A DNA stretch of 64,000 nt from Perognathus longimembris pacificus (taxonomy: Eukaryota; Chordata; Mammalia; Rodentia; Heteromyidae). Made by a program: the position numbers and the translations under genes. The stretch is taken from NCBI RefSeq assembly GCF_023159225.1, contig NC_063161.1, forward strand, positions 73,560,767 to 73,624,766. The letters run 5' to 3'. Shown here in pieces: positions 1-11,699 of the stretch (positions are counted from its first letter, which is position 1; the number at the start of each line of letters is the position of its first letter). The notes under the pieces were generated by a model. It was not told the origin of the DNA. It worked only from the letters and a program-made list of their open reading frames with translations, and made no database searches.

Positions 1-45
1 GGGCTCAGAGTTCAAACCCCAGTTCTGCCAGAGAAGAGAACCACT
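1..45 (+). repeat. 3' end of a tRNA/ID-like SINE, cut by window edge
   Basis: The window opens with a B-box-like stretch (GAGTTCAAACCCCAG) followed by a purine-rich tail, matching the ends of the other ID-like SINEs in the window. The head lies outside the window. Confidence 0.5.
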
Positions 46-694
46 GTGACTTCAGGTACTATAGAGTCATGCAGGAGGCACAGATGACCAGCAGGGCCAC
101 AGTGGAATCTAGCACAGGAGAGACACTGGAGCGGAGTAAGACTGGGCTGTGGTGCACCCAGCTGGGAGGGGACCTGCATTCCTGCCATGCCTGCTAGAGG
201 AAGCTTAAAGGCTGTTCCTCCTGTTAAACAAGGCTAAAGCCTTTCATTGATCACTTTCTTCACAGAGCAAACAGAAAGCAAGATCCGAGATTGATATCAA
301 TACCGAGGGCTCAGTACAGCTGACTGAAATAAAAACCATAGGAGAGGATTTTGAAAGTTGTAGATACATGAAGACTCACAGTGAGGAGCTTCAAGTTCCA
401 TAATATTCACACTTCCAAGCCTGAGCTCTGACAGGGATGTCTGCAAATGTGATGTGCAAAGGCACCTGCTTTAGAAGTTCCCCCTCTCCCCCGCTTTTCG
501 CAAGTAAGTGTAGGCATTTCGATAAAATAGCAGAGCTTTTAAGAGAATCTTTGAAAGAGACATGATCTTGACTTCACAAGTATGTTCTTTGCCTAGCTAC
601 TCAACTATATCTGGTACATGCACGTATGTTGTTTAGAAACCACCAATGTTCCAATCCCATCTCAGGCCTAAAACCCTCTTCTTCCTTTCCTTCA
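46..694. other. No gene seen; single-copy-looking sequence
   Basis: No long open frame, recognisable repeat or splice-flanked coding block is visible here. Confidence 0.4.
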
Positions 695-775
695 GGAGAG
701 GCAGCAGTAGTACTGAGGATTCAACTCAGGACCTCATGCCTGGGGGGCAGGTGCTAGCTGCAAGACCCTGACAGT
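695..775 (-). repeat. ID-like SINE fragment, antisense
   Basis: The reverse complement of the usual ID body is visible: 'actgaggattcaactcagg' followed by 'cctcatgcctggggggcag'. Only the tRNA-like body is recognisable and it is diverged. Confidence 0.45.
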
Positions 776-824
776 TGCACAATATTCTCTGAGTTAAAGT
801 CTGAGCACCTTTGTTTTCGGGACC

Positions 825-925
825 AGCTTTTTGCCATGTGAGTAACCTGGGCAGGTTACTTAACTTTCACAGATCTCAGTTTCCACTTGTAAAATAGAGT
901 TAGGAGTTCCCTTGATCAAATGACA
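825..925 (-). repeat. MIR, antisense
   Basis: The order 'gggcaggttacttaacttt ... ctcagtttccacttgtaaaat' is the antisense MIR core known in all mammals. It is an ancient tRNA-derived SINE. Confidence 0.7.
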
Positions 926-1008
926 AAGATGGCATGGATCAGACTAAATATAGTTCCTTGTTCTCAATAATCCTGAATAAATATGCCGACTTCATCCTGA
1001 GTCCCCAG

Positions 1009-1078
<70 letters not shown>

Positions 1079-1087
1079 TCCCCTCTC
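1009..1087. repeat. (CT)n microsatellite
   Basis: About 70 bases of nearly perfect CT dinucleotides with one CCCT interruption at the right end. It is a pure polypyrimidine tract and probably polymorphic in length. Confidence 0.97.
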
Positions 1088-1149
1088 AAAAATTAAATTG
1101 ACATCTGAGAGAGGCAAAACCCAAGCTTCCGTTTTTGTTTAACAAATGT

Positions 1150-1500
1150 TTTATTGAGCTGGGCACTAGTGGCTCACACATATAATCCTAGATATTTGGG
1201 AGGCTGTGATCAAAAGGACACCCATCCCAAAGCCAACCCTGGCATGTATTCAAGACTGTATCTCAACACACCGCTGGCTGCAATCATGCGTGCCTGGCTG
1301 GCTACACAAGGCCTAAAATAGGCCAATCGCAGTCCATGGGTGTCTCTGGGTGGGAAGTGAGACCCTATCTTAAAAGTAACCAGCAAAGGAACTAGAGGTG
1401 TGGCTCAAGTCGTAAAGCACCAGCTGTTCACTCATGAGCCCATGGTAGTAAAACAAAGCCCTAAGTTCAAGCCCCAGAATTGGCCCACACAAAAAAAGAA
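1150..1500 (+). repeat. B1 plus ID-like composite SINE (B1-dID type)
   Basis: The head 'gctgggcactagtggctcac' is 7SL/B1-like. A second arm ends at 'gtgagaccctatctta' and is followed by a tRNA-like tail ('ggtgtggctcaagtcgtaaag ... aagttcaagccccag') and an A-rich end. A B1 head joined to a degenerate ID tail is the known B1-dID layout. Divergence suggests an old copy. Confidence 0.75.
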
Positions 1501-1767
1501 CCAACAAGAAACTGTGCTGGAAGGATGCGTGCTCCATGTTTTCTACTAAGAGCTTAATTGTTAACCTTTATCATGTAATCAAAGTTCTGCTGAGAAGTTT
1601 TCTGGTCTGTTATTAAGTGGCATCAAAATTTCTTTTGACTTCCACGGAGCTGAACGGCTGGCCTGGTTCTAAGCAAGGCTTTCCTTCAGCCCCATCACTG
1701 TGCAGCCCCCCCCTTTTTCATTTATCCCATGACCATTCTCTGTGATTATGACCAAATGTTTGTGACT

Positions 1768-1975
1768 GCAGCTTATAAAAAAAGGGGTTTATTCCGCTCA
1801 CAGTTTTTTGGTCCAGGAGCAAGGTCCTAGAGATACTGGTTTGGTGGCTGCTGGAGGCCACCTGGTGGGAGAGGGAGAGACAGCTAAGCTGACCTGTCTT
1901 ACAACAACCCAGTCTTTCTAGAATAAATCCACTCCCCAAAGAACTAGTCCAGTCCCCAAACATGGACATTCATTT
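1768..1975 (-). repeat. MaLR-type LTR fragment, antisense
   Basis: 'ggtttattccgctcacagtt' and the following 'ctgctggaggccacctggtgg' match the antisense body of the MaLR-like LTRs seen better at 28.8 and 44.6 kb. The left part is missing. Confidence 0.45.
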
Positions 1976-1984
1976 TTTGTGATG

Positions 1985-2265
1985 AGTTGTGCCATGAAGA
2001 TCCTGGGGCTTGAATTCAGGACCTGGGTGCTGTTCCTTAGCTTTTTTTTTTTTTTTTTTTTTTACCGAAGGCTGGTACTCTACCACTTGAGCCATAACTC
2101 CTGTTGAGCCACAGCTCCATTCCCAGCTTCTTGCTGGTTAGTTGGAGATGAAGTCTCACAGACCTTTCTACCTAAGCTGGCCTTGAACCTTGATCCTCTG
2201 GAACTCAGTCTCCTAGCTATGCAGCTAGGGTTATAGATATGAGCCACCAATGCCTTGTCAGATAT
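1985..2265 (-). repeat. B1-headed SINE, antisense, with internal T expansion
   Basis: Read on the minus strand, a B1-like head (complement of 'gttatagatatgagccacc') leads into the tRNA-like tail ('ctctaccacttgagccata' in antisense). A run of about 23 T at 2041-2063 lies inside the tail, where other copies have only 'gctttttgctcaagg'. The A-tract has therefore expanded inside the element, not at its end. Confidence 0.75.
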
Positions 2266-3289
2266 TGTTCTTTTACTCTGAAGCAGAAAAATAAATCAAC
2301 CTATATATCCTAAGCAGAAGACTGACCCAAGAAATAAGATTTAGCTAAACAACACATTCTTAACTACTTACTTAAAATGGTAATGAGGATATTTAATGAT
2401 ATGACAAGCCATCCATGAGACATTGCCGAGAGCAACAGGCAAGTTACAAATAACCGGTGTGACTGTTTTTATATAACACTGTGCATGCACAGAAGAGATT
2501 CTGAGTAGCTATCAAAATACTACTGCAGCTATCTTTAGATCACAGTATTATAGCTAATGAAGGTTTTCTTCCCTAGCTCGCCCATGCATATGATTACTAC
2601 TTAGGAAGTCACTGTTCAAAGTTTTCTCTTAAAAGTGCTGCCCTGCGCTCGTTCACGTGAGAGGGCATGCTGAATGCGTACTTCTCCAAGGGAGAATTGC
2701 CCCACCCTTATTTTAGATAAGGGTGAATGGCTGCAGATGAGGGGCTGAGCGAGGCTGGCGGACGGATGGTACTGTGCTCTCCTTGCTGGCCACAGTGCAT
2801 TGAAATGGACTGGAAGTGCAAGAGGTAAGAAGGGAAAGCCAGCCACCACAGCCCACCATGCTGTGCCCAGCCAGGAGGGATTAGCAATGCTCTCTGCTCC
2901 TGGATAAGAGGAAAGGTAGCCCCTTGGCCATGACTCAGGTGCTAATGATCAGCAGAGGCTACAAATAACAGCCCTTCCTGCGAGCGGTGCAGGGAGCAGG
3001 GCTCAGCCTGTGGGTGGCCCACTCTGATCCCTGTCGTGATTGCTTAATGGCTCATGGCTTCTCTGCAGACACAGGAGCTGTTACAGCAGCCATAGGACCC
3101 TGCAGCATCGTATCCAGCCATCCCCAAGTTCTGTTCCGAGGGGACAGAAAATGACTCAGGAATGGTCCTTCTGAGAAACTGGGGAATAGTTTCAAGAGTG
3201 CTTCACCAGGGAGGCTTGACATTTGCCTGCTTTCAACAGCCCCCCTATTCTCTAATCAGCTCCCACCATTCCCTGAGACTTAAATAGAT
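2266..3289. other. No gene seen; possible regulatory blocks
   Basis: No repeat is recognised. Two compact blocks look unlike the surroundings. One at 2635-2765 is relatively CpG-containing and has an A/T core 'ttattttagataa' (MEF2-like). One at 2925-3120 has 'atgactcagg' (AP-1-like), 'gtgctaatgatcagc' and 'gattgcttaatgg'. Motif matches this short are weak evidence. Confidence 0.3.
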
Positions 3290-3400
3290 GGGACTCAACT
3301 CTGACTTAGCTTCTGCCAGCTGTGTGATCCTGAGGAAGTGCATTGCTTTCTCTGAGCTTTGTCTTTACCATCAAAACAATATCAATAGTAATAATGAATG
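3290..3400 (-). repeat. MIR, antisense
   Basis: 'cagctgtgtgatcctgagga' followed by 'ctctgagctttgtctttacc' is the antisense MIR pattern (tgtgaccttgggcaag... in the consensus). Confidence 0.65.
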
Positions 3401-3835
3401 TTTTGATTTCACATAAATATGCATTTATTTGCTCACTCACTCCTCTAGCTCTGTGAGGTGGCTGGCCTGAAGTTTGGACAGCTTGTGTTCTCATTTCTCA
3501 AGAAGTTTCTGCTGGGACTGACTGCCCATGGTGAGCACCACGCGGGAGCAATGTGGAGACAATGGAACCACACAGGTGCAGTGTTCTTCCACCCGCACCT
3601 GGGGCTGGCACACCCATGAGCACAGGAATGGATGGTGCATGGATTGGTGTGTGCACCAGCCATCAGGAAGGATGAAACTGTTTCATCCAGTGGGAAATGG
3701 GTGGAACTACAGACATCCTCTTCCATGAAGTAAGGCAGGCCTTCCAGTGCAAGGCGTATGTGTCATCTCACATCTGAAGGAGGTGCAGAGACAAGGCAAA
3801 GCCAGACCACACAACCAGGGTCATGAACACAACAG
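3401..3835. other. No gene seen
   Basis: Overlapping open frames of 66 and 93 codons exist on opposite strands around 3445-3728. Neither resembles a known protein and neither has supporting context. Confidence 0.4.
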
Positions 3836-3837
3836 GG

Positions 3838-3995
3838 AGCGTTCTGGGGTAACGGGAAGGGAAATGGCAGAGGGGGAAGAGAGAGCAAGCAGGGGTAAAT
3901 AGGGTCCAAGTAAATGCTTGGAAATTTCATAATGAAACTGCTTATGGTGTAAGGGGTACAATTTAATATGTGCTTATAAAAAGTTGTTTAAAAAT
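3838..3995 (+). repeat. L1 3'-end fragment
   Basis: A G-rich polypurine stretch ('gcagagggggaagagagag') is followed by 'tttcataatgaaactgc', 'taaggggtacaatttaatat' and 'gtgcttataaaaag'. This order matches the L1 3' ends at 33.8-34.3 kb. No ORF2 sequence is attached. Confidence 0.55.
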
Positions 3996-4099
3996 CCAAA
4001 TCAGGACTAGAAAGAAAAAAGAAACTGCGTAGCCATTCAGCAAACGGAGCAGCCTGCTCTCTAGACCCTGTGCAACACTAGCTTTTCTTCATGAAAATG

Positions 4100-4202
4100 A
4101 TGTTCGCCTCTACTGTGGTTATGAAGATTAAACTAACAACATCAAGCAAGTGTCTGGAAGGGCCTTTTTGCCAAATAATTACTCAATAAATGCCTGGTTG
4201 TG
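4100..4202 (-). repeat. MIR 3' portion, antisense
   Basis: 'gttatgaagattaaact' and 'ttactcaataaatgcctgg' match the antisense MIR segment (gaggattaaatga ... gctcaataaatgtt). Confidence 0.55.
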
Positions 4203-4555
4203 CATCTGTTAATAAACTCAATTGTGGTTACCTGTGGAAGATCGGGGCGTCATCCAGACACTAATGTCTTATCAAGGCAAATTATCACCATCTCTGGGAC
4301 ACACTCTCCCTGCCAGCCCCACCCCGACCCACCCATCACCCTGACGCCCTATCACACACAGACCAGCGTCTCACCTGACCTCTGAAGTCTCATCAAGGAA
4401 ACAGTTTGATCTTGATTTTGCACTTGATTGGATTGAGACACTAGAAAGTTAGTAAACCACACTTCTATGTGCATCTCTGATTAGTTTTCAGAGATAATTA
4501 GATCCAGAGGGCTCTGACACAATGATTTAATCCCTTGGTAGAGTCACCATTTGAA
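4203..4555. other. No gene seen
   Basis: No recognisable repeat and only a 61-codon frame of low-complexity, proline/threonine-rich translation. Confidence 0.35.
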
Positions 4556-4559
4556 TGGA

Positions 4560-4832
4560 CTCCTGGGAGGGGATAGAGCTGTGGAAAGTAAGCTCTGACT
4601 GGTGAAAGCACATCCTTGGCCTGGGTTGGGGGCTGTCCTTGAGGGCTGAATCTTGTCCTGGCTACTTCTTGCAAAGGCTCCTCTCCACTTCCTGTCTGCC
4701 CTGATGTGAGCTGTTCTTCTATGTTCTCCCTGCCAAACTTCGGAAACTGAGCAAACTAAATCTTTCCTCCTTTTAAGTTGTTTGTATCAGGCACCTGTCA
4801 TACCAGTAAGGAAGTCTATAGCAGGTACTTAG
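4560..4832 (+). repeat. MaLR-type LTR, sense
   Basis: Ends with the typical MaLR order: 'gcaaactaaatctttcctcc', 'ttttaagttgtttgtatcag' and a 'cataccagtaaggaa'-like terminus. The degenerate AATAAA position lies at about 4757. Related copies are at 19.5, 36.2 and 47.0 kb. Confidence 0.6.
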
Positions 4833-4999
4833 CAGGGTAAAGGCTTGGCATCTCTATGTTCAGTTTATATGTCTTTGCTCTGCCGGAGCTGTCACCCTGC
4901 AGCCTCCTTGAATTCTGGCAAGGACAGGACTGGTGGAAGGATATCTGTAGTGAGAGAAAATCAATCTTCTAGAGAAGCCCCTGGCCTAGAACTACCTGC

Positions 5000-5100
5000 A
5001 GTTCCAGGCTGGCCCACGAACCACTATCTACAGAGGAGTAAACTGAGACCCAGACAGCTGACCTAACTTGAGTGATTTCATACCACTGAAAGTATAGATT
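5000..5100 (+). repeat. MIR
   Basis: 'ggagtaaactgagacccaga' followed by 'acctaacttgagtgatttc' corresponds to the MIR core 'gaggaaactgaggc... taagtgacttg'. It is strongly diverged. Confidence 0.45.
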
Positions 5101-5560
5101 TGGGGGTTTTGAGGTTTGAAACACTCAGGCTCTGCTATGACTAAAATGTGGCTAAGGGGACACGGTTCCTCAGTAAGTGTCTAAAACATTTCCTTAAATT
5201 GCTCCCTCACAGAACTCTCCAAAAGCAGCAAAAATCTTTTTATGACTCTAGAAAAAACATGTGCATTATACACAGGCATGTAGACACATATACATACATG
5301 TATATGTGAAATGTACACTCAAACATGCTACAAGTCACTGACAGCTTCTGATATAGAGTCCTAGCTTTGTACCCTCAGGTGACTGACCTCAGCCCGCCAT
5401 GGTATGCCTATGCTGTGATGCTAAAGTCCCTTACAGGAGCGTGGTATCTGCATGTAACTCATGCATCCTCCCCTGCTCTTTTAATTGTCTTTACATTACC
5501 TACAATCCCTAACACAAGGTCTGCAACAACTTCATTCCTGGGGACGTAGCAGAGTGCTCT
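5101..5560. other. No gene seen
   Basis: Contains a short TA/CA-rich patch (5280-5312, 'acatatacatacatgtatat'). A 60-codon frame is not recognisable. Confidence 0.35.
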
Positions 5561-5564
5561 GCAT

Positions 5565-5690
5565 GTGGCAGATTCAAGTTTCATTTTTCAGTAATTCTGA
5601 GATTCTTTCTCTCTCTCTCCTTTAACTTTTTAAATCTGCAGTTGATTGGATGCTCAGAACCCACAGATAGTGAAAGCCAGCAGTGCATGT
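5565..5690 (-). repeat. MER2-like DNA transposon end, antisense
   Basis: 'gattcaagtttcatttttc', then 'aaatctgcagttgattggat' and 'cagaacccacagatagtg' follow the order of the antisense MER2 terminus (Tigger-type, non-autonomous). Its CpGs have decayed to TG/CA. Confidence 0.5.
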
Positions 5691-7550
5691 GTGCATATAC
5701 ATGGGTATGTATAATTTATATACATGTGTGTCTAATACACTTGAAGTTATTGGCTGACCTTCCGTTGTTCTTGGGGGCTGCAGATGCCATCATCTTTGGC
5801 TTGCATCCCTAAGTTCACTCAAAAACAGATTAAAAAAAGTAATGAAGCGTCGTCTAGTATACATTGAAGAGTGTTTGCTACCACCAGAAAGCATGAAATA
5901 TTTATTCGAGTGTCTGTATTTCCATTTCTGAGTAGATGAGAATTAATTTCCGCCCTCCACAGACCGTGAGCACCAGTCCTTAGTTAAGAGTTCTGGAACA
6001 GGCTGGCATTGGTGAGGCAAGGTACAGTAAACATAGACGACCAGCCAGGGAATCGGCTAAGTTGAGATGGATTCACACAAGCTGCCAGCTTGAACTTTTT
6101 ACAAACTCCTTTTCTGGTAATAACAGGGAAGAGTAAACACGGACTTGAAATTTTGGGCAAGAAAATTCACTTTGAGTCAGTTTTTTGTTTTGTTTTATTT
6201 TAATAAATGCCAAAAGGGGAAAGGAAAAATAATGTAGAACTTCCCCAACAAGAAATGCATAGATAGTATTGGGCCCTACATCTGTGTGGGTTTCCAGAGC
6301 TTTCTCCCTTGAACATCTTATCATGCTCACAGATGGCCACCATTCTAGCTTACTCAGCAGCAGTCACTGTCCCCAGCCACACAAGGGCAACTCAAGGTGA
6401 AGTACAGGTGGAGCCAGAAGGCAAGCCAGCAATCAGCCTTGGATAGCCGTACACCTTCCTTTCCCTTGGGTTGTCGGGGGAAAGCTACTCGTGCTGGCTG
6501 CATTGTATGTTAGGTCTGTTGAAATGAGGGCAGGCTGCAGCTCTGTGGTGCTATCTTGGTGTTAATCCCCTCAGTGTCTGTATCTGAGCAATGGCCCCAT
6601 GACCTCTCTGTTATGGGGTGTGGAACCAATAAATGACTATAACCAGGTGCAGATGTATCTCTGAGTCTGACACAAAAAGCATTCAACAAATTCTAGATCA
6701 TCTCTACGGAAGTGATCATTTGTAAAATAAATGACACAAAAACCCATGTCTAGTTGTAACTAATATATCAGGTGATATAGAACGCCTGACTGCCCAGTGA
6801 GATTCTGCAAATGAGTGCCATGTCCTCTTAATGGAGGCAGACCATGCTGACTGCTACCTCCCTGATGTGTCACTGGCCTCCCCCACTGGCTTCTTGCATG
6901 TGCTTTGCTGGGCCAGGAGGCTGGAGGCATCACTCACTGTGGGTTTCTTCCTGCCCTCACTCTGAGGTGGTGGGTGAGTAAAGCGGGCCAACATCAGTGA
7001 TGGAAATTCAGGTGAAGAGTTCTGTGAGCTCACAGATCTGCAAGGGGCAGGCTTAGAGGCTCCATAAAGAAATTTAAGTTCTCATTCATTTAGGATTTGA
7101 TTGCATTCAAAGCAAGCTCCACAGAAAGCCAAGTGCCTCTTTTCTTAGGATTTTAGCTCTTGAGGGTTCTTTCAGCTTCTCCTTTGACTCACACACATGT
7201 GAGCAAGCATGCCTATGCAAGCCCTATGGAAAAAAAAAGTTAAGACTATAAAACACCTTCTATGAGAATGTGGCATGAAACTAATGTAAAATAGAAGCCA
7301 GCAAGCAGGACAGAGCAGTGTTGGGGTGCTGCCCTCTCCCTACTCTGAGACAGCCAGCCACTGGGTCTTCTAGTGAGCAACCCCAAACTCCAGGGCCCAG
7401 AAAAAAGCCCCAGCTCAGTTCTGGGCTTCTCTGACTTCATTCACACTCTTGTTCCCTGGCCTGGCGCCTTCCTCACACAACAGCAATCAATCACGAGGCA
7501 GGTTCTGCTGACTGCTAATGCCCTGTCCAGCAGTGTCATAGTCTCAGTCT
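5691..7550. other. No gene seen; mostly single-copy-looking
   Basis: Short frames of at most 85 codons, none recognisable. A TG/TA-rich patch follows the MER2 relic (5690-5735). No conserved promoter or exon structure was seen. Confidence 0.35.
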
Positions 7551-7551
7551 A

Positions 7552-7850
7552 TCTTCTGTAGCTATCTATCATTGGCTACCCACACACTTGGTAATTTATG
7601 TGTTTATTTTACAAAGGAGGTTGATTTCCACTCCTGGAGCATAGGACCAGCATCTACAGAACATCCTGTTCCACCTCAGATGGTGGGGGCATCACACAGT
7701 GCCAGGTCAGGGCCGGGCTTGCCTCACTTTCTCAGAGAAAGCCCCTAATACTGTAATGGGGAAGGGGGTTACTTTCATGGTCTCATCTGACCCTGATCAC
7801 CTGCTCAAACCTCATCTCTGGAGACTGTGGGGACTGAGTTTCTGTGAGAT
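7552..7850 (-). repeat. MaLR-type LTR, antisense, diverged
   Basis: 'acttggtaatttatgtgttt' near the left end, followed by 'cctggagcataggaccagca' and 'cagatggtgggggcatcac', follows the antisense MaLR/MST-MLT order. Many mismatches make the call uncertain. Confidence 0.5.
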
Positions 7851-8980
7851 TAATCTGGAAGACACCTAGGAGACTGGCCCAGTGTACCTCTGTGAAAGTA
7901 TTTGCAAAAGATGATTCAATCATGAAGGCGCTGATGGATTCAAACTATGAACAGATGACTGGTAGAAGCTGGGGCTTGGCTGAACACAGTGGGTTTCTGA
8001 GGTTGTTGAAGGACTCTTGTTCCTGGCCCTTTTATTCCATACTTACGGCTACCACAAGGTGAGTAGCTTCCCTTCGCCATGTTCTTTCCGCCACCATGCT
8101 CTGCAATCAACACACTTGACCCTTTCCCAATGAGCTATTCCCAACCCCATAGCCTGGAGTAGATGGAGTAGATGCTCATGCTTACCTACTGTGTTGTCAG
8201 ACCCCTCCATGCTTCTGCATAGCCCCAGCATGCAGGAGCTTGCAGGACCCCCCTTCATTTATGGAGAGCTGACTCAACTTTCCTCTTTGTTCTTCCTCCC
8301 CTACTGCAACCTACAATCATACCCCTAACCTTGGCATTCAAGGGAGGAATTTCCACTTGCATAGCACTTATTCTCCTTTTCTCTCACACCTACCCTGTGG
8401 GTGTGTTCTAGGAGGGTGGTCAATGCCATCCCTTTTTTCAGTAGATGTTTGCTAGACAGAGCTTGGTTTGCAGTGTCCCCTTCAGTCTTCAGAGGAGACT
8501 GTCTTGGTAGTATTTCCTGCTGGGCCCAGCCAGACCTGGGCCAGCTCCTCACAAACCACTCATATGTGAAATACTGAACCTCACATACAGGGATTTATTT
8601 TCTCCCACAACTATCAACTGTCTATTTTCTGCTTTAAAAGACAATGCTGAGATAGAAGCTATTGGTTAAGAGCCAGGAGACACAATTTGTAAGTCTTTCC
8701 TTTTGTATTTCTTGTTCATTCTACTTGAGACTGTCTTGCCCATGATCTGTGCGTTGACACCTCTGGATATAGAAAATCTCTGCATGTAGGAAGAAAATCG
8801 ACACTTTGATGGATGTCTTCTTATTTTTCTGTCACTCACTTAATAACATATCTTATTTCTAACCATAATGGCAAGCAGTTTTTAAATTACATCTTGTAGG
8901 AAAGAAAATAAGTTAGAAATGGTCCTGCTTTGCATAATCTTTTCACTGCAATCATGTAGGAGGAATGATGCTCTCTGATA
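7851..8980. other. No gene seen
   Basis: Frames of 69-75 codons on both strands are unrecognisable. No repeat family was identified. Confidence 0.35.
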
Positions 8981-9115
8981 CTCCTATAATCCTGGATAAT
9001 CAGAAGGCAGAGATGGGAGGATTATAGTTCAAGGCCAGCCTTCACAAAAAAAAAGTTAGTGAGACCTCAAACTCAAAGAGCAGCTAGCTCCTAATAAAAC
9101 CCACTGGATGGCTGG
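8980..9115 (+). repeat. B1-type SINE fragment
   Basis: 'cctataatcctggataatca', 'gatgggaggattatagttc' and 'caaggccagcc' form the B1/7SL left arm. It is followed by an A-run and 'gagacctcaaactcaaa'. The extreme 5' end is missing. Confidence 0.65.
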
Positions 9116-9249
9116 AGGGGTTGGGGAAAGAAGGCCACACTGATGAAAACACTAGACGTATGTGTGAAACACCATGGTGAAACTCTATGAACAATGAATA
9201 CAGAGTTAAAAAGTGAAAGGCAGGAATGTAAAACAAGTCCTGTACAGAG

Positions 9250-9440
9250 AGTCTGGGTACAAGTATTAGTCAGACTCAGCCGTCACAACCAAATTCCTCA
9301 CCTAAACAGCAGAAAGGAGAAAAGGTCTGTTGGGCGTGGGGCTTCAGAGGTTTCGGTGGGAGCATTTTGGTGGGAGCAGGGCGGAAACGTGCAGCTTACC
9401 TCACAGAGGGCAGGAAGCACAAAGGAGGAGCAGCTGCACA
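9250..9440 (-). repeat. MaLR-type LTR fragment, antisense
   Basis: 'gtattagtcagactcagccg' marks the antisense LTR terminus. The body 'ggcttcagaggtttcggtgg' and 'gcagcttacctcacagag' follows. This explains most of the 177-codon open frame at 9194-9727, which is not a gene. Confidence 0.6.
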
Positions 9441-9752
9441 TAAGGCCTTCCTCCTTTGTCTCCCTCTGCTACTCAACCTATGGGTGTGCCACCACCACAT
9501 TCTGGTGGGTCTCCCCCACCTGTAGCTGGTCCTCTCCACAAACACTCACAGGCACACACAGACATGGACACTCCTGGGAGCTTCTCTGTCCAGCCAAGTT
9601 CACAAGCCAGATGGCAATCGAGAGTGACCATCACAGGCACTGTCCAAACACTGCTTCTTCCCCAGCTGAGCACTACCTACACCCATCAGTGAAGGAAAAA
9701 GAATGTGCCAGATTTCCAGACCAGTGAACAAAGGCTGAAATAGACAGGTGAT

Positions 9753-9754
<2 letters not shown>

Positions 9755-9807
<53 letters not shown>
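9755..9807. repeat. (CA)n microsatellite
   Basis: About 26 uninterrupted CA units, giving an artefactual poly-Val-Cys frame on the minus strand. Confidence 0.97.
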
Positions 9808-9809
<2 letters not shown>

Positions 9810-11165
9810 TAGATTAACAAGGAATTATATGCATGCTTTAACCCAAATTAAAAGGTTACTGAAAGGTACAGTAAGTAACCTTGGGACTACTTTGAAGCTG
9901 AGCCTTCATGCAAATTAGATCCTTCCTTCCCGCTTGTTTGGAGTCATATTAAACATCTTCCATTTCCTTGGAGCCTACAATAATACCCTTTCTGCAACCC
10001 AGCAGTAACGAGCTCAGCACAGGCAGCCTTTCAAACATTGATCCCTTACAAAACACACAGAGACACAGACTCGGACTAAATGCCACTACTAAATGTGGTT
10101 TTGACTTAGTAGCTCTGATTTTATCTTTTGTACTGTGCAAAGGAAAAAGGCAGGAATGTTTTATCAGCGCTACACGGGTAAGCATATTGTACACTTCAAT
10201 TAGGCTCTCTTTATCTAGGGCTGGCTCCTGCCGTAAGTGAAGCTCTGCTGTGTGTTTCTGGTGCTCCCCAGGCAGGTGCACGAGGCCCATGTAGAGGGCT
10301 CCAATCTGCTTTATTAAACAGAAAATTAATACAATGCTATTGTGTCAGCTGGCAGCTTCTTGAATGCTAAGGACTTTGCAGGTTTTTGTACCAGGACGAA
10401 ATTCTGGCTTCCGGGAACTAGGAACCTGGGATTTTAATGTGCATGCTTCCCACAGCGAAAGCTGACAAGGTTCTATTGTCAGCGTCTGCCTGCCACCACT
10501 TAGTGCCACAGGATGAGTAACTACATGAAGCTAGCTGCTGAAGAGACTGGAGCTGAGACTGGAGGGAGGGAAAAACAACACAAAAAAACCATGGAGCATT
10601 CAGCCGGTCATAGCTAAGCCTGAGCCCAAGCTAATGCACAGGAGCCGTGATTCATGGCACTAACTGAGAGGATCATGGCAGCTTTGTAGCTGCGCAGCCA
10701 TCAGATCCACAACCACTTAGGACAGCCAGCTGGAAAGGTTCCACACCCATCTGGGAAGAACAGGGTGATCATCTGACAGCTAGCACTTATCAAGTACAAA
10801 TGGGCCCACCCAACAAGTCACTTATCCAAGTGTCACCAATGGTAGAGCCTGGGTGCCACAAAACCCAAGCCACGAGATGATCAGTGCCTTCAAAGGGCTG
10901 ATAAGATCCACTCCCAACGTGGTTAGAAGGGGAAAGGTTCTGAACACAGAGGGGCTGGACTCTGGCGACCCCCAAAGTTAGTATGCTTACCAGCTGAGCA
11001 CCTGCGCTGGTCCGCTATCATTGTGCTTAGCCGTGTGGAAGGACTCCAAGTCTCCTTGTTACTACACCACAAAAATCTCAATCTGGAAATGCACTTTAAA
11101 CAAGGATTTCAATGAAGACGATCATCTTTCCCACCTCTATTAAAGCTCAGAGTGTTTAATTCCTT
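9808..11165. other. No gene seen; candidate conserved non-coding block
   Basis: No repeat recognised. The segment 9990-10430 is free of low complexity. It has several A/T-rich homeobox/GATA-like words ('ctctttatctagggc', 'gaaaattaatacaat') between balanced-GC stretches. Whether it is conserved cannot be told from one sequence. Confidence 0.3.
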
Positions 11166-11169
11166 GAGT

Positions 11170-11460
11170 TAATCAACAAGCATTTATTGAAGACCCACTG
11201 CATGCCAGGCAAATGCCACCAAGAACCCAGTCACTAGAAAAGCCAGCAGGAATTCTCACTCCCATGGAGTGGATGTTCTAGAGGACAGGCAGGTAGGAAA
11301 CAAGCTAAATAAAGTACAGTAAACTGTGTTGGAAGGCCACACAAGCAACACAAAACACAACAGAGGGAGAGGATGGAAAAGCTGTGGGTGGAGATCCCAC
11401 TGGAAAGGCCATATTTGAGCAGAGCCTCAATGGTCCAGGAGTGAACCTAGCATAGTATCC
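11170..11460 (-). repeat. L2-type ancient LINE fragment, antisense
   Basis: 'aacaagcatttattgaagac' and 'ccactgcatgccaggcaaat' begin the block, followed by 'ccatggagtggatgttctag', 'aaacaagctaaataaagta' and 'ggccatatttgagcagagc'. This is the familiar order of the old mammalian LINE relic seen in antisense. Confidence 0.55.
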
Positions 11461-11507
11461 ACACTGGTGTTAACAAAGCCACTGTACAGGCCATTAAGGT
11501 AAAAATA

Positions 11508-11682
11508 GAGGGCTGGGTGTGGTAGTGCTTTCCTGCAATTCCAGCTACAGCCATGGGAAAGTCATGATACCTTGTCTAAAACATAAACTAAAGCAAAAAG
11601 GACTACATATGATACAAGTGAAGAGTACCGGACTTGTGAGAGTGAGGCATTGACTTCAATCCCCAGTTTTTAAAAAAAATGG
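11508..11682 (+). repeat. B1-dID-type SINE, internally deleted
   Basis: The head 'gggctgggtgtggtagtgct' is B1-like. It continues to 'gataccttgtctaaaacata' and a degraded ID-like tail ending 'ttgacttcaatccccag' plus an A-run. Confidence 0.65.
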
Positions 11683-11699
11683 GTGCACAGAGTCTACAG

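Noticed and set aside
9194..9727. 177-codon plus-strand open frame
   Set aside because: Largely over an antisense MaLR LTR; two other frames and the opposite strand are also open in the same place.
9600..9803. Val-Cys-repeat protein
   Set aside because: Translation of (CA)n.
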